Origin: Adhaeribacter aerolatus
GTDB taxonomy: Bacteria; Bacteroidota; Bacteroidia; Cytophagales; Hymenobacteraceae
Direction: 5' to 3'
NCBI RefSeq assembly: GCF_007991635.1
Contig: NZ_BJYS01000028.1
Location: 1 to 64,000, forward strand
Length of the DNA stretch: 64,000 bases
Position 1 is the stretch's first letter; each line of letters begins with the position of its first letter. Both the position numbers and the translations under genes were made by a program. This document shows, in pieces, positions 45,464 to 54,542 of this stretch. Under the pieces are notes generated by a model. That model was given only the letters and a program-made list of their open reading frames with translations, ran no database searches and was not told where the DNA came from.

Positions 45464-46786
45464 TCACGGGAAAGCTATGCCCCGGTAATTTGCCGGGTTT
45501 ACCAGCGGTAAGGCAGTACCGTATTGCCGGTTTATAGCCTGTAAAAATTCATTGGCAATTAAAGCGTAGCCGCGGGGTGTTGGGTGAATTCCATCCACCG
45601 AAAATAAACTGTTCCGGATAGGGGCAGGATTTTGCGCCACCCCCTGCTGGTAAATGCTTAAAATACTATTAGCCACCAAAGTACCGTTAAAAGCGGCCTC
45701 CATATCTACTACCGCCAGGCTATTTACCTTTCCGGCTTCGGTTATTATATTGTTAAAGGCTGCCAGCCTGGCTTTTATTTCGGCCGCTTCTTCTTTATCA
45801 AGCACTTCGATATCCAGCAATGGGTTATCGGGGGTGTAGCCATGGGGTATTTGCATATCCATCCGGCCGATTGTACCAACAGCATTGAGCAAAATTAAAT
45901 CTTCGGGCTGGGCTACCCGTACATCTGTTGAGCCGGAACCGGTTCTGATGTATACATCGTATTGCGGACTGGCGGCTTTAGCCAAGGCCCGGACAGAGGC
46001 CACCGAAATAGTTGTAAAGAAAGGAATTGCTGTTATCGCCGGGATGGTAGCTACTACTCCTTTAGCCCCGTTAGCGGTTAAAGCTTCTACCAGGCGGTTA
46101 TAATTCTCCCGGAAATCGGCTATACTGGTTAACCCGCTGAAAGGATTGCCTGGCTTCGTTTCGCCTCCATTGGTGGCAAACTCTAATACATCGTTGCCAC
46201 CCAGCCAAAGGCTAAAAAAGGTATGATTACGGTTGCTGATAAAGTTGCGGTAGGTTTTGGTAATAACATCGGTATCTTCCAGTAATCGCTCGAAATACGG
46301 ATTTAACGTGCCATACAAAGCAACCCCACTCGCAAGCACCGACATACCCGGCACCCCCAGGTTCTGGAGATTGACATCGGTATATTTAGTTAATTTGGGG
46401 CCACCGGGTAAAGGTATCCCCCCTCTTAAAGCCAGATTGGTGGTTACGGGTGTGAGGATAGGATTACCGGCCGGACTAAACCCAGTTAGCTTTAAATACC
46501 CCGATCCATTGGCTTCCTGTTCCGAAAATAAAGGCTGTAGAAAATCACCACCGCCGGCTGTTTTAAACTGTTGCGCCAAAATATAGGGGTAAGCATTAAG
46601 TTGCCCTTCGCGGTACAAGCCCCCATCGGTATAGCCGGCCGTTAAAGAGTTGCCTACTGCCAGGTATTTGGTAAAATTTAAATCTTCGCCAACCGGCTTC
46701 GGATCTTCTTTCTCAAAAAACTTACAACTGCTTAAATTAAAGGCTAATACTAGTATAAATAGATAGCTGTTCCGTAAATTTTTCAT
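45464..46786 (-). CDS. SGNH/GDSL-family hydrolase lipoprotein
   Basis: Predicted envelope esterase or lipase. From ATG 46786 the product has 440 residues with a lipoprotein signal (NLSSC, lipid Cys21). Block I is AVGNSLTAGYTDG with Ser47, block III is WLGGNDVLEF, and block V is DGIHPTPRGYALIANEF with the Asp-x-x-His pair. An in-frame upstream start at 46819 is rejected because it would displace the signal. Family members de-esterify lipids or glycans; the substrate here is unknown. Confidence 0.9.
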   Translation of the reverse strand: MKNLRNSYLFILVLAFNLSSCKFFEKEDPKPVGEDLNFTKYLAVGNSLTAGYTDGGLYREGQLNAYPYILAQQFKTAGGGDFLQPLFSEQEANGSGYLKLTGFSPAGNPILTPVTTNLALRGGIPLPGGPKLTKYTDVNLQNLGVPGMSVLASGVALYGTLNPYFERLLEDTDVITKTYRNFISNRNHTFFSLWLGGNDVLEFATNGGETKPGNPFSGLTSIADFRENYNRLVEALTANGAKGVVATIPAITAIPFFTTISVASVRALAKAASPQYDVYIRTGSGSTDVRVAQPEDLILLNAVGTIGRMDMQIPHGYTPDNPLLDIEVLDKEEAAEIKARLAAFNNIITEAGKVNSLAVVDMEAAFNGTLVANSILSIYQQGVAQNPAPIRNSLFSVDGIHPTPRGYALIANEFLQAINRQYGTALPLVNPANYRGIAFP

Positions 46787-47124
46787 CAAGAATAATTTTG
46801 TTAATAAATAAACAGGCAAATTTTTAGAGTTACTAAACCAGGTTTACCGCCAAATAAGTACTAAGGCCAGTAGTTCAGGGCAGCTCTTTATAAACGTAAC
46901 TTTCTACTGATGGTCACAGGTTTATGCTCGCATCCGGTCTTTTATTTTGGGTAGACTAACGAGGCTGTACATAAGTAAGGTAATTTAACCAGTTTTTAGA
47001 AGCTTTCACCGGTGGGTTTACATGGCGGCTGGGGTTAGGTTTAGAGAAGTTACCGTAAAAGTTAGATTCCTGGCAAAATATTTATGAAATTTGCGGCGCT
47101 AAAAAGAAATTAAAAATAATCCGC
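46787..47124. other. Divergent intergenic region upstream of lysS
   Basis: About 340 bp. GAAATTTG at 47086-47093 is one mismatch from a -7 box for lysS and is followed by CGGCGC. Nothing else is recognised. Confidence 0.45.
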
Positions 47125-48648
47125 ATGCAGTTAAGCGAACAGGAAATACGCAGGCGCCACGAGCGCGAACAGCTTCAGAGTAAAGGTATTAACCCCTACC
47201 CTTCGGAGTTGTTTCCCGTATCGGCCTTTGCCAAAGACATAAAAGAAAATTTCAAACCCGATTCCGGCGAATACCAGGATGTTTATTTGGCAGGCCGCCT
47301 CATGAGCCGCCGCATTATGGGCAAAGCCTCTTTTGCCGAGTTAATGGATAGTACCGGCCGCATCCAGATATACGTTTCGCGCGACGATATTGCACCCGGC
47401 GACGATAAATCGCTGTACAACGAAGTATTCAAAAAGATGCTGGATATCGGCGATTTTATCGGTATCCGGGGCTACGCTTTTGTTACCCAGGTTGGCGAAA
47501 TATCGGTGCACGTAACCGAACTGAAATTATTAACCAAATCGTTGCGGCCTTTACCCATTGTAAAAGAAGCCGTAGACGAGCAGGGCAATAAAGTTACCTA
47601 CGATGCCTTTACCGACCCCGAAATGCGGTACCGCCAGCGGTACGTAGATTTGGTGGTGAACCCGCAGGTGCGCGAAACTTTTATCAAACGTACGCAGCTT
47701 ACCAACTCCATGCGCCAGTTTTTGAATGCCAAAGGTTACCTGGAGGTAGAAACGCCTATTCTGCAGCCCTTGTACGGGGGCGCTGCCGCCCGGCCGTTTA
47801 AAACCCACCACAACACCCTGGACATGACCTTGTACCTGCGGATAGCGAACGAACTATACCTGAAGCGGCTGATTGTGGGCGGTTTTGATGGTGTATACGA
47901 GTTTGCGAAAGATTTCCGGAACGAAGGCATGAGCCGTTTCCATAATCCCGAATTTACGCAGGTGGAGCTGTACGTGGCCTACAAAGATTATTACTGGATG
48001 ATGGATCTGGTGGAAGAAATGGTGGAGAAAGTGGCGCTGGATTTACACGGCACCACCGAAGTACAAGTTGGCGAAAACAAAATTAACTTTGCCCGCCCCT
48101 GGAAACGCTTTACCATGTTTGAGGCCATCGAACATTTTACCAAAATTGATATTTCCGAGATGGAAGAGCCGGAACTACGCGATACCGCCGAAAAGCTGGG
48201 CATTCGCCTCGACCCTAAAATTGGTAAAGGCAAAATTATCGACGAAATATTTGGCGAAATGTGCGAGCCGAACCTGATTCAACCCACCTTTATAACCGAT
48301 TACCCGGTAGAAATGTCGCCGCTGGCCAAGCGCCACCGCAGCAAAGAAGGCTTGGTAGAACGCTTTGAAGCAATTTGTAATGGTAAGGAAATCTGCAATG
48401 CCTTCTCGGAGTTAAACGACCCGATTGATCAGCGGGCCCGTTTTGAGGAGCAACTGGAATTGGGCCGCCGCGGCGATACCGAAGCCATGGTTTTAGACGA
48501 AGACTTTTTACGCGCCCTGGAGTACGGGATGCCACCAACGGCGGGCCTGGGTATTGGCATCGATCGTTTGAGCATGATCATGACCAATTCCAACTCTATC
48601 CAGGATGTGTTGTTTTTCCCGCAGATGAAGCCGGAAAGACCAGAATAG
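47125..48648 (+). CDS. lysS: Lysine--tRNA ligase, class II
   Basis: Charges tRNA(Lys). The 507-residue protein has the N-terminal OB-fold anticodon-binding domain ([20 protein letters not shown], residues 53-72). The class II core has motif 2 as [18 protein letters not shown] and motif 3 as GLGIGIDRL near 473-481. Length is normal. The last codons and TAG stop lie within a 15-bp tandem repeat array. The gene is followed by a large hairpin terminator shared with the convergent YtxH gene. Confidence 0.98.
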   Translation: MQLSEQEIRRRHEREQLQSKGINPYPSELFPVSAFAKDIKENFKPDSGEYQDVYLAGRLMSRRIMGKASFAELMDSTGRIQIYVSRDDIAPGDDKSLYNEVFKKMLDIGDFIGIRGYAFVTQVGEISVHVTELKLLTKSLRPLPIVKEAVDEQGNKVTYDAFTDPEMRYRQRYVDLVVNPQVRETFIKRTQLTNSMRQFLNAKGYLEVETPILQPLYGGAAARPFKTHHNTLDMTLYLRIANELYLKRLIVGGFDGVYEFAKDFRNEGMSRFHNPEFTQVELYVAYKDYYWMMDLVEEMVEKVALDLHGTTEVQVGENKINFARPWKRFTMFEAIEHFTKIDISEMEEPELRDTAEKLGIRLDPKIGKGKIIDEIFGEMCEPNLIQPTFITDYPVEMSPLAKRHRSKEGLVERFEAICNGKEICNAFSELNDPIDQRARFEEQLELGRRGDTEAMVLDEDFLRALEYGMPPTAGLGIGIDRLSMIMTNSNSIQDVLFFPQMKPERPE

Positions 48649-48716
48649 AATATTCCAGAATACAATATTCCAGAATACAATATTTCAGAATAGAATATTC
48701 CGGAATATTGTATCCA
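48642..48716. repeat. 15-bp tandem repeat overlapping the lysS stop, with an inverted fifth copy
   Basis: Four direct units at 48642-48656, 48657-48671, 48672-48686 and 48687-48701 have the form AGAATASAATATTYC. A fifth, partly degenerate copy in inverted orientation follows (GGAATATTGTATCC). The TAG of lysS is formed inside unit 1. Confidence 0.85.
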
Positions 48717-48741
48717 GAGCAGCAATTGTATCTGCGCTAAA

Positions 48742-48785
48742 AAAGCAAAAGGCCTTTCTGGTAAATCAGAAAGGCCTTTTGCTTT
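48742..48785. terminator. Long bidirectional terminator between lysS and the YtxH gene
   Basis: AAAGCAAAAGGCCTTTCTG pairs perfectly with its complement around GTAAAT, giving a 19-bp stem with T-rich ends on both strands. Confidence 0.9.
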
Positions 48786-48798
48786 AAACTAAAAGAAT

Positions 48799-49254
48799 TT
48801 ATGCGTCTTCGCCAACTTCCGGACCAGCCCCGGTTGGGTTGGTACCGCCCGCTGCTCTGCCACCCCGCGGAGGACCGCCGGCACTGGCATCGGTACCGGT
48901 AGCGCCAGCTACACTGCCAGAGGCATTGGCATTAGAACCAGTAGTAGAACTGCCACCAGCATAGCTACCACCAGTGGTACCGCCGGCAGCACTGCCACCG
49001 GTTGTGCCGCTACCGGCATCAGCTTTACCGCCTAAACCCAGGCTGCCTAACAAAGCACCGGTGTTTAAACTGCTTAATTTATTAATGTTTTCCTGGAAAG
49101 TTTTTTCCAAATCCTTACTCAGCTTACCGGCATATTTTTTCAGGTTATCTCTTGATACAGTACCGCTGTCGGGGGCCATTAATAAGCCTGCTACGATACC
49201 GGCACTGGCACCTGCTAATAAAGCCAGCATAATTTTTCCGCTGTTGTCTTTCAT
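48799..49254 (-). CDS. YtxH-domain protein with Gly/Ser/Thr-rich tail
   Basis: A 151-residue protein. Residues 5-28 form a membrane-type helix (IMLALLAGASAGIVAGLLMAPDSG), the YtxH hallmark, and are followed by a basic amphipathic helix (30-60). The C-terminal 75 residues are low-complexity Gly, Ser, Thr and Ala (TTGGSAAGGTTGGSYAGGS). Such proteins are often stress-induced and associated with the envelope; the function is not known. A paralogous N-terminus is found in the next minus-strand gene upstream. An exact -7 box TACCTTTG lies 119 nt upstream of the ATG. Confidence 0.8.
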   Translation of the reverse strand: MKDNSGKIMLALLAGASAGIVAGLLMAPDSGTVSRDNLKKYAGKLSKDLEKTFQENINKLSSLNTGALLGSLGLGGKADAGSGTTGGSAAGGTTGGSYAGGSSTTGSNANASGSVAGATGTDASAGGPPRGGRAAGGTNPTGAGPEVGEDA

Positions 49255-49372
49255 AGTTGTAGATTTTTGTTTTTAAAGTTTCCGCTAATAGCTCTCGATA
49301 TTAACCTTAAACGAAGATAACGTTTTTAATTACATTAAGTTATAGCTATATCTTAAACTCTTAGCGTTGGCA

Positions 49373-49380
49373 CAAAGGTA
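49373..49380 (-). promoter_or_regulatory. Bacteroidota -7 element of the YtxH gene
   Basis: The minus strand reads TACCTTTG followed by TGCC, an exact TAnnTTTG match. It implies a leader of about 110 nt. Confidence 0.5.
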
Positions 49381-49441
49381 AAAAGCTTTAGATAAAATCA
49401 TAATTTATTTAAAACTAATCCCCGTGGCCGAAACCTGATGA

Positions 49442-49843
49442 TTAAATTTCGGAAATAAGGCGTCTGATTTCTGCTTTCGATTTTCCGAGTTTGGTTTCCA
49501 GGCGACCTACCAACTGGTCGGCTTGTCCTTCGGTGTAAGTCAGATCTTCGTCAGTCAAATCACCATACTGGCTTTTTAACCGGCCTTTTACATCATCCCA
49601 GGAACCTTGCATTTTTAAACTGCTGCCGGTTCCGGTCAGGTTCATGTCTTCCAGTTTACGCATATATTTCCGAACAACCTGGTCCAGTTCATCGGTCCAG
49701 TCCATAGCTTTGCGTTTAATGCTATCGCGGGTACCTTTACCGGCCTCTGGTGCCATTAACAAGCCAGCAATTATGCCAGCACTAGCACCAGCCAGCAAAG
49801 CCACCAATACTTTACCATTGTTGTCATTTACATTACCTAACAT
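49442..49843 (-). CDS. YtxH-domain protein fused to a CsbD-like domain
   Basis: A 133-residue protein. Residues 10-34 are the YtxH membrane helix (VLVALLAGASAGIIAGLLMAPE), nearly identical to the downstream paralogue. Residues 80-133 match the CsbD-like stress module (GSWDDVKGRLKSQYGDLTDE, then YTEGQADQLVGRLETKLG). CsbD proteins are usually free-standing 60-70-residue general stress proteins. The fusion tethers this module to the membrane. It is 187 bp from the second YtxH gene. Confidence 0.83.
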   Translation of the reverse strand: MLGNVNDNNGKVLVALLAGASAGIIAGLLMAPEAGKGTRDSIKRKAMDWTDELDQVVRKYMRKLEDMNLTGTGSSLKMQGSWDDVKGRLKSQYGDLTDEDLTYTEGQADQLVGRLETKLGKSKAEIRRLISEI

Positions 49844-50245
49844 TTGCTTCTTCTTTAGAGGTTTATAATAATTTTTAAGAAATTGTTCACGCCTAAACTA
49901 CCCGTTGCCAGGATCAAAATATAAAAATTGGCGTATATCGATTTTTTATACGAAAGCAGGTTTTAATAGTTAAGCCTGAAGGTTAATTAATAGATATATC
50001 TGAATTTTGTCGCCATTTGCAAAGCATAGATTGCAGGCAGGGACAAATAATCTGCATCCAAAAAAATACGATAGCTTAATTAGAATAAATTTCTCAAGAG
50101 CCATATTGCTACAACATCATTTTCGCGTATAAATCAGCAAATTACAAAACCAATAAGGCCGACTTTAAATTAATACTTGCAACCGGAACCAAAATAACCT
50201 GGACAATACGTTTGCAAGTGGTAAAAAAAACTCCATTATTGACCT
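49844..50245. other. Divergent intergenic region
   Basis: About 400 bp, AT-rich, between the YtxH-CsbD gene and the Kazal lipoprotein gene. It contains the inverted repeat and -7 box near 50175-50219. No ORF or RNA gene is seen. Confidence 0.5.
50175..50219 (+). promoter_or_regulatory. Promoter with flanking 8-bp inverted repeat upstream of the Kazal gene
   Basis: TACGTTTG (50207-50214) is an exact -7 box. ACTTGCAA (50175-50182) and TTGCAAGT (50212-50219) are perfect inverted copies, and the right arm overlaps the -7 box. This is compatible with an operator. Confidence 0.45.
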
Positions 50246-50461
50246 ATGAATAGATTTTTTTGTTGCCTGGCGGCCACGCTGCTAATCAGTTGCAAAACCG
50301 CTCAAACAGATTGTATTGATACGGCCAAAATAAACCCAGAGGCTTTATGTACCATGCAGTTTGATCCGGTTTGCGGTTGTAATAAACAGACTTACAGCAA
50401 TGCCTGTTTGGCCGAAAATGCCGGCGTAACGGCTTACACCAAAGGTGCGTGCCCGGAATAA
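50246..50461 (+). CDS. Kazal-type protease-inhibitor-domain lipoprotein
   Basis: A 71-residue exported protein. The lipoprotein signal ends LLISC (lipid Cys16). The mature part is a single Kazal-like domain with six cysteines at 23, 35, 43, 45, 54 and 69, and the typical core DPVCGCNKQTYSNAC followed by AENAGVTAYTKGAC. Kazal domains inhibit serine proteases by presenting a loop. Whether this bacterial form inhibits anything is not shown. A cupin gene follows after 30 bp and is probably co-transcribed. Confidence 0.88.
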   Translation: MNRFFCCLAATLLISCKTAQTDCIDTAKINPEALCTMQFDPVCGCNKQTYSNACLAENAGVTAYTKGACPE

Positions 50462-50491
50462 ATTTCCTTAGCTTTATACCCTTGTTAAAAC

Positions 50492-50863
50492 ATGACCGAA
50501 AAAAAATATTTTAAACAGGTAAAACCATTCCGGGTACCTACCACCGATGGCAAACTGATAGAAGAACACTTTGGTTTGGCCTCTACCCGTGCCCAGGCCT
50601 ACAGTATTGCCCACATGGTGGCGCCACCCCATTGGTCGGAGCCGCACCAGAAACCAGAATTTGATGAGATTACCATTGTTATCAGGGGCCGGAAAATGGC
50701 CGAAGTAGACGGCGAAGAAATAATATTACAGGCCGGCGAAACCTTACTGGTCAAAAGCGGCGCCCGGGTTAAATATTCCAACCCGTTCGACGAAGAAACC
50801 GAATATTGGTCGGTATGCGTGCCCGCCTTTGATATAAATACGGTAAACCGCGAAGATGAATAA
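50492..50863 (+). CDS. Cupin-domain protein
   Basis: A 123-residue single-domain cupin. Motif 1 is degenerate around HWSEPHQKPEFDEITIVIRG, with metal-ligand candidates His48, His52 and Glu56. Motif 2 is ETLLVKSGARVKYSNP, which lacks the usual final His. The substrate is unknown. It probably shares a transcript with the Kazal lipoprotein gene, and a terminator lies 33 bp downstream. Confidence 0.85.
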   Translation: MTEKKYFKQVKPFRVPTTDGKLIEEHFGLASTRAQAYSIAHMVAPPHWSEPHQKPEFDEITIVIRGRKMAEVDGEEIILQAGETLLVKSGARVKYSNPFDEETEYWSVCVPAFDINTVNREDE

Positions 50864-50895
50864 AGATTAAAGCAACGGCTCTTATTTTTTTTAGC

Positions 50896-50934
50896 AACAA
50901 AAAGAGGCTGCCTGTAAGGTGAGCCTCTTTTGTT
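50896..50934 (+). terminator. Terminator after the cupin gene
   Basis: AACAAAAAGAGGCT pairs (with one bulge) with AGCCTCTTTTGTT around a 12-nt loop. Confidence 0.8.
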
Positions 50935-51033
50935 AAAACCAATTACAGGACAAGCTACCAGCCTTATTCATAAACAACTACCGGTTACGTTGGTGCAAAA
51001 CTAGAGGCAGGTGGGGCGCAAGTCCTGAAATTA

Positions 51034-52575
51034 TTAACCTTCTAGCGTATTGATGGCTACTTTGTAGTGCGGGTCTTCCCAGTAATTCACTTCTATAATA
51101 GAAGCCGCATTGGTGAGCAGGCGCTGGCAATCTTCGCTTAAATGGCGCAGATGTGCCTTTTTACCAACTTTGCTGTAACGCTCGGTTATTTTATGCAAAG
51201 CCTCAATAGCCGAATGATCTACTACCCGCGATTCTTTAAAGTTAATAATTACATCAGCCGGATCGTTTTGAATATCAAATTTTTCCTGAAAGGAAGCGAC
51301 CGAACCAAAGAATAAAGGCCCGAATATTTCGTAGTGCTTCCTACCTTTTTCATCGGTAAATTTGCGGGCCCGGATGCGGACCGCACTTTCCCAGGCAAAA
51401 GCCAGTGCCGAAATAATAACCCCGGATATGACCGCTATCGCCAAATTATGGAATATGGCTGTAATCAGGGTAACCAATACCATTACCAACACATCGGTTA
51501 AAGGCACTTTCCGAAATATTTTTAAGCTGGCCCACTCAAAAGTACCAATACAAACCATAAACATCAGGCCTACCAAAGCCGCCATGGGTACCTGTTCAAT
51601 CAGCGAGGAACCAACCAAGACAAAAAGCAGCAAGCCAACTGCCGCTATTATACCCGAAATACGACTGCGCCCGCCGGAACTTACGTTAATAATATTTTGG
51701 CCAATCATGGCGCAGCCACCCATGCCACCAAAAAAGCCGGTGGTAATATTGGCAATACCTTGGGCCACGCACTCTTTATTGCCCCGGCCCCGGGTTTCGG
51801 TCATTTCGTCTACTACCGCTAAAGTTAGCAAACTTTCGATTAAACCCACCAGCGCCATAATAAAAGAATAAGGAAAAATAATGGTTAAAGTTTCCCAGTT
51901 CAGGGGTACTTGCGGCAAATGAAATTCTGGAAAACCACCAGCAATAGAGGCAATATCGCCCACCGTGCGGGTAGGAATATTAAAGTAAATAATAATGGCC
52001 GAAACCACCAGAATAGCCGTTAAGGAAGCCGGAACAGCTTTGGTAAGTTTTGGCAAAAAATGAATTATGGCCATGGTGAGCAGCACAAAGCCCAGCATAA
52101 TATACAGCGGCGTACCGCTTAACCAATGCTGTACTCCGGCACTATCGGTTACTTTAAACTGGGTTAACTGGGCCATAAAGATGACAATGGCTAAGCCGTT
52201 TACAAAGCCAAATATTACCGGATGCGGTACCAGCCGGATAAACTTGCCTAAGCGTAATAAGCCAATCGTTATCTGAATCAGGCCCATCAGCACCACCGCT
52301 GAGAATAAATATTCTACCCCGTGGGTTGCTACCAAACTTACCACCACGACCGCAATGGCGCCGGTTGCGCCGGAAATCATACCAGGCCGGCCACCCAGAA
52401 AAGAAGTAATTAAACCAATAATAAAAGCGGTATATAAACCAATTAAAGGACTAACATTGGCAATCAGCGAAAACGCTACGGCTTCCGGCACCAGCGCCAA
52501 GGCTACGGTTAAACCCGATAAAACATCGTTTTTTATATTAATATTTTGTTTTTTGATTTGTTGAATAAACACCAT
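51034..52575 (-). CDS. SulP-family inorganic anion transporter with STAS domain
   Basis: A 513-residue inner-membrane transporter. The membrane part (about 15-405) starts with [20 protein letters not shown] and has the SulP pattern [24 protein letters not shown] near 45-70. The STAS domain covers about 430-510 ([19 protein letters not shown]). Members carry sulfate, bicarbonate or other anions. The Ala/Gly-rich permease with a short STAS domain resembles BicA/SulP transporters of marine and soil bacteria, but the ion is not determined. A strong promoter lies 173 nt upstream, so the transcript has a leader of about 165 nt. Confidence 0.92.
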   Translation of the reverse strand: MVFIQQIKKQNINIKNDVLSGLTVALALVPEAVAFSLIANVSPLIGLYTAFIIGLITSFLGGRPGMISGATGAIAVVVVSLVATHGVEYLFSAVVLMGLIQITIGLLRLGKFIRLVPHPVIFGFVNGLAIVIFMAQLTQFKVTDSAGVQHWLSGTPLYIMLGFVLLTMAIIHFLPKLTKAVPASLTAILVVSAIIIYFNIPTRTVGDIASIAGGFPEFHLPQVPLNWETLTIIFPYSFIMALVGLIESLLTLAVVDEMTETRGRGNKECVAQGIANITTGFFGGMGGCAMIGQNIINVSSGGRSRISGIIAAVGLLLFVLVGSSLIEQVPMAALVGLMFMVCIGTFEWASLKIFRKVPLTDVLVMVLVTLITAIFHNLAIAVISGVIISALAFAWESAVRIRARKFTDEKGRKHYEIFGPLFFGSVASFQEKFDIQNDPADVIINFKESRVVDHSAIEALHKITERYSKVGKKAHLRHLSEDCQRLLTNAASIIEVNYWEDPHYKVAINTLEG

Positions 52576-52843
52576 ACCTGTTCCGGAAGGACCAAAAATG
52601 AAAAGAAAATTATGTATTAACCTGCTAACCGATGGGGCACGGGCAGGAGATACTTTTAAGTTTAAGAATATTTCGGCTTAGGGTATAACCGGTAAATCAG
52701 GGTGGGGTAATCAGACTTAATTTTACTAAAATTTCCATAAAGAGGCGCAAAAGTAGCAACTTCTCTAATAGATCACAACTACTTTTAAGATTACTACATT
52801 TAAACCCCATTATGTTTAACCCTTTAGCAAATCTGGAAAACAT
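52576..52843. other. sulP leader and upstream region
   Basis: Holds the sulP promoter (52748-52778) and a leader of about 165 nt. I see no riboswitch class and no clear hairpin in the leader. Confidence 0.45.
52748..52778 (-). promoter_or_regulatory. Bacteroidota promoter of sulP
   Basis: On the minus strand TTG (52778-52776), a 20-nt spacer, and TACTTTTG (52755-52748). Both elements and the spacing match the consensus exactly. Confidence 0.7.
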
Positions 52844-52878
52844 AAAAAAGCCGTAGCTAGAATGGCTACGGCTTTTTT
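52844..52878 (-). terminator. Terminator of the pst-phoU operon
   Basis: AAAAAAGCCGTAGC pairs with GCTACGGCTTTTTT around TAGAATG, 18 bp beyond the phoU stop. Confidence 0.93.
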
Positions 52879-52896
52879 ATGTTGGGTTTATCCAGG

Positions 52897-53610
52897 CTAT
52901 TCTTCACTAGTATCGTTGTCTTTATCCTTACTTCTGTTCTTGTCTCTTTTATTTTTTTGCCGGTGCTTCACTACTTTGGCATCCACATAAAAAACCACCT
53001 CTTCGGCAATATTAGTAATCTGGTCGCCGATGCGCTCCAGTTTGCGGATAATATTAGCAATCTTTAAAGCTTGGGCAATATCTTCGGGGTGGGCCTGTAT
53101 GTAGCTAACCAAGGCTTTATCGGCTTTACTGTTAATTTTATCCAGTATTTTGTCTCTTTTTATCAGGGCTTTGGCTAGTTCGGTATCTTCTTCTGCCAGC
53201 GCCTGACGCGCATCTACCAGCATCGCTTCCGCGGCATCGTACATTTCCAGTACCTGGGTGGTTTGTAACAATTCGGCTTCAAATGGGTTATCTGCTTCTT
53301 TTACCAGGCGGGCAATCCCTTCGGCCGTATCGCCGATCCGCTCCAGGTTAGCGTTAATTTTTAGGATGGCCAATATCCAGCGCAAATCCACCGCTACCGG
53401 GTTAAACAAGGCAAACAAGTTCTCGCACATCCTATCGATTTTAATATCGTAGATGTTCACTTTCTTGCCTCTTTTCATAATCTTCCGGGCCAATTCTTTA
53501 TCGGCATTCACCAATGCTACTTTGCCCCCGTTTACCTGAAAAGTAACCAGGTCCCACATTTCGTGTACTTTTTCTTTTATCTGGAGTAACTCCTTTTCTA
53601 ATTGGTTCAT
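52897..53610 (-). CDS. phoU: Phosphate signalling protein PhoU
   Basis: Negative modulator that links the Pst transporter to the Pho two-component system. From ATG 53610 it has 237 residues in two three-helix PhoU repeats. The metal-binding (E/D)xxxD motifs are seen as RIGDTAEGI in repeat 1 and RIGDQITNIAEE in repeat 2. The C-terminus is a charged Lys/Arg/Asp tail. An in-frame TTG at 53637 is rejected in favour of MNQLEKELLQIKEKV. It is the last gene of the pst operon, 101 bp after pstB. Confidence 0.96.
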   Translation of the reverse strand: MNQLEKELLQIKEKVHEMWDLVTFQVNGGKVALVNADKELARKIMKRGKKVNIYDIKIDRMCENLFALFNPVAVDLRWILAILKINANLERIGDTAEGIARLVKEADNPFEAELLQTTQVLEMYDAAEAMLVDARQALAEEDTELAKALIKRDKILDKINSKADKALVSYIQAHPEDIAQALKIANIIRKLERIGDQITNIAEEVVFYVDAKVVKHRQKNKRDKNRSKDKDNDTSEE

Positions 53611-53711
53611 AAGGAATAATCTGTTGCTGAAACTCAACTGGCTGTAAAGCCAGTTATTTTTAAAGCTACTAATTTTACCGGTTATTGATGGTTAAAAATA
53701 GGCAGAAAGGC

Positions 53712-54491
53712 TTAACCAAAGCGGCCGGTAATGTAATTTTGGGTGCGCTGGTCTCTGGGGCTGGTAAATAAGGTTTTGGTTTTAGCAAATTCCACCAGCT
53801 CGCCCAGGAAAAAAAATGCCGTGTGGTCGCTTACACGGCCGGCCTGCTGCATATTATGCGTTACAATTACAATCGTGTAATCTTTCTTTAACCCGTAAAT
53901 CAGCTCTTCTATTTTGGCCGTCGAAATAGGATCCAGAGCCGAAGCGGGCTCGTCCATTAATAACACCGAGGGCTCAATGGCCAGTGCGCGGGCAATGCAC
54001 AGGCGTTGCTGCTGGCCGCCGGAAAGCTCGAAAGCCGATTTTTTAAGCTTGTCTTTTACTTCATCCCAAAGGGCAGCCTGCTGCAACGAACGCTCTACGC
54101 GCTCCTGAATAAAGTTTTTATTTTGGGTGCCGTTTACCCGCAAACCATAAGCAACGTTTTCGAAAATAGATTTCGGGAACGGGTTGGGTTTCTGAAACAC
54201 CATGCCGACGTGCTTGCGTAAATCATCTACGTGAATATTGGTTTTGTAGATATCAACACCGTCAACCAATATATCTCCTTCAATCCGCGCGTTATCTATT
54301 AAGTCGTTCATCCGGTTAAAGCAACGCAGAAAAGTAGATTTGCCGCAGCCCGAAGGCCCGATAAATGCGGTTACCTGATTTTTACGCATAGCCACGCTAA
54401 TGCCCTTCAGCGCGTGAAAATCGCCGTAATACAGATGGACGTCTTTCGTCTGGATGCTGTACTCTTTTTCTTTGGAATCTGTATGATACAT
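53712..54491 (-). CDS. pstB: Phosphate ABC transporter ATP-binding protein
   Basis: ATPase of the high-affinity phosphate transporter. The 259-residue protein has Walker A GPSGCGKS (45-52), the PstB-specific CFNRMNDLI after it, [15 protein letters not shown], Walker [14 protein letters not shown], and the H-loop VTHNMQQA. It follows pstA after 51 bp. Confidence 0.98.
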   Translation of the reverse strand: MYHTDSKEKEYSIQTKDVHLYYGDFHALKGISVAMRKNQVTAFIGPSGCGKSTFLRCFNRMNDLIDNARIEGDILVDGVDIYKTNIHVDDLRKHVGMVFQKPNPFPKSIFENVAYGLRVNGTQNKNFIQERVERSLQQAALWDEVKDKLKKSAFELSGGQQQRLCIARALAIEPSVLLMDEPASALDPISTAKIEELIYGLKKDYTIVIVTHNMQQAGRVSDHTAFFFLGELVEFAKTKTLFTSPRDQRTQNYITGRFG

Positions 54492-54542
54492 GGGGGTAAG
54501 TACCTTTTAAAGCGGCCAGCTTTTACACAAAGCTGGTCTGGA

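Noticed and set aside
48642-48716. Possible CRISPR-like array
   Set aside because: Repeats are directly abutting with no spacers and no cas genes are present in the window.
48429-48725. 98-codon minus-strand frame with YSGIL pentapeptide repeats
   Set aside because: The repeats are just the 15-bp tandem array read in frame; most of the frame is antisense to lysS.
52576-52747. Possible riboswitch in the sulP leader
   Set aside because: The leader of about 165 nt shows no known aptamer core or strong stem with an alternative pairing.
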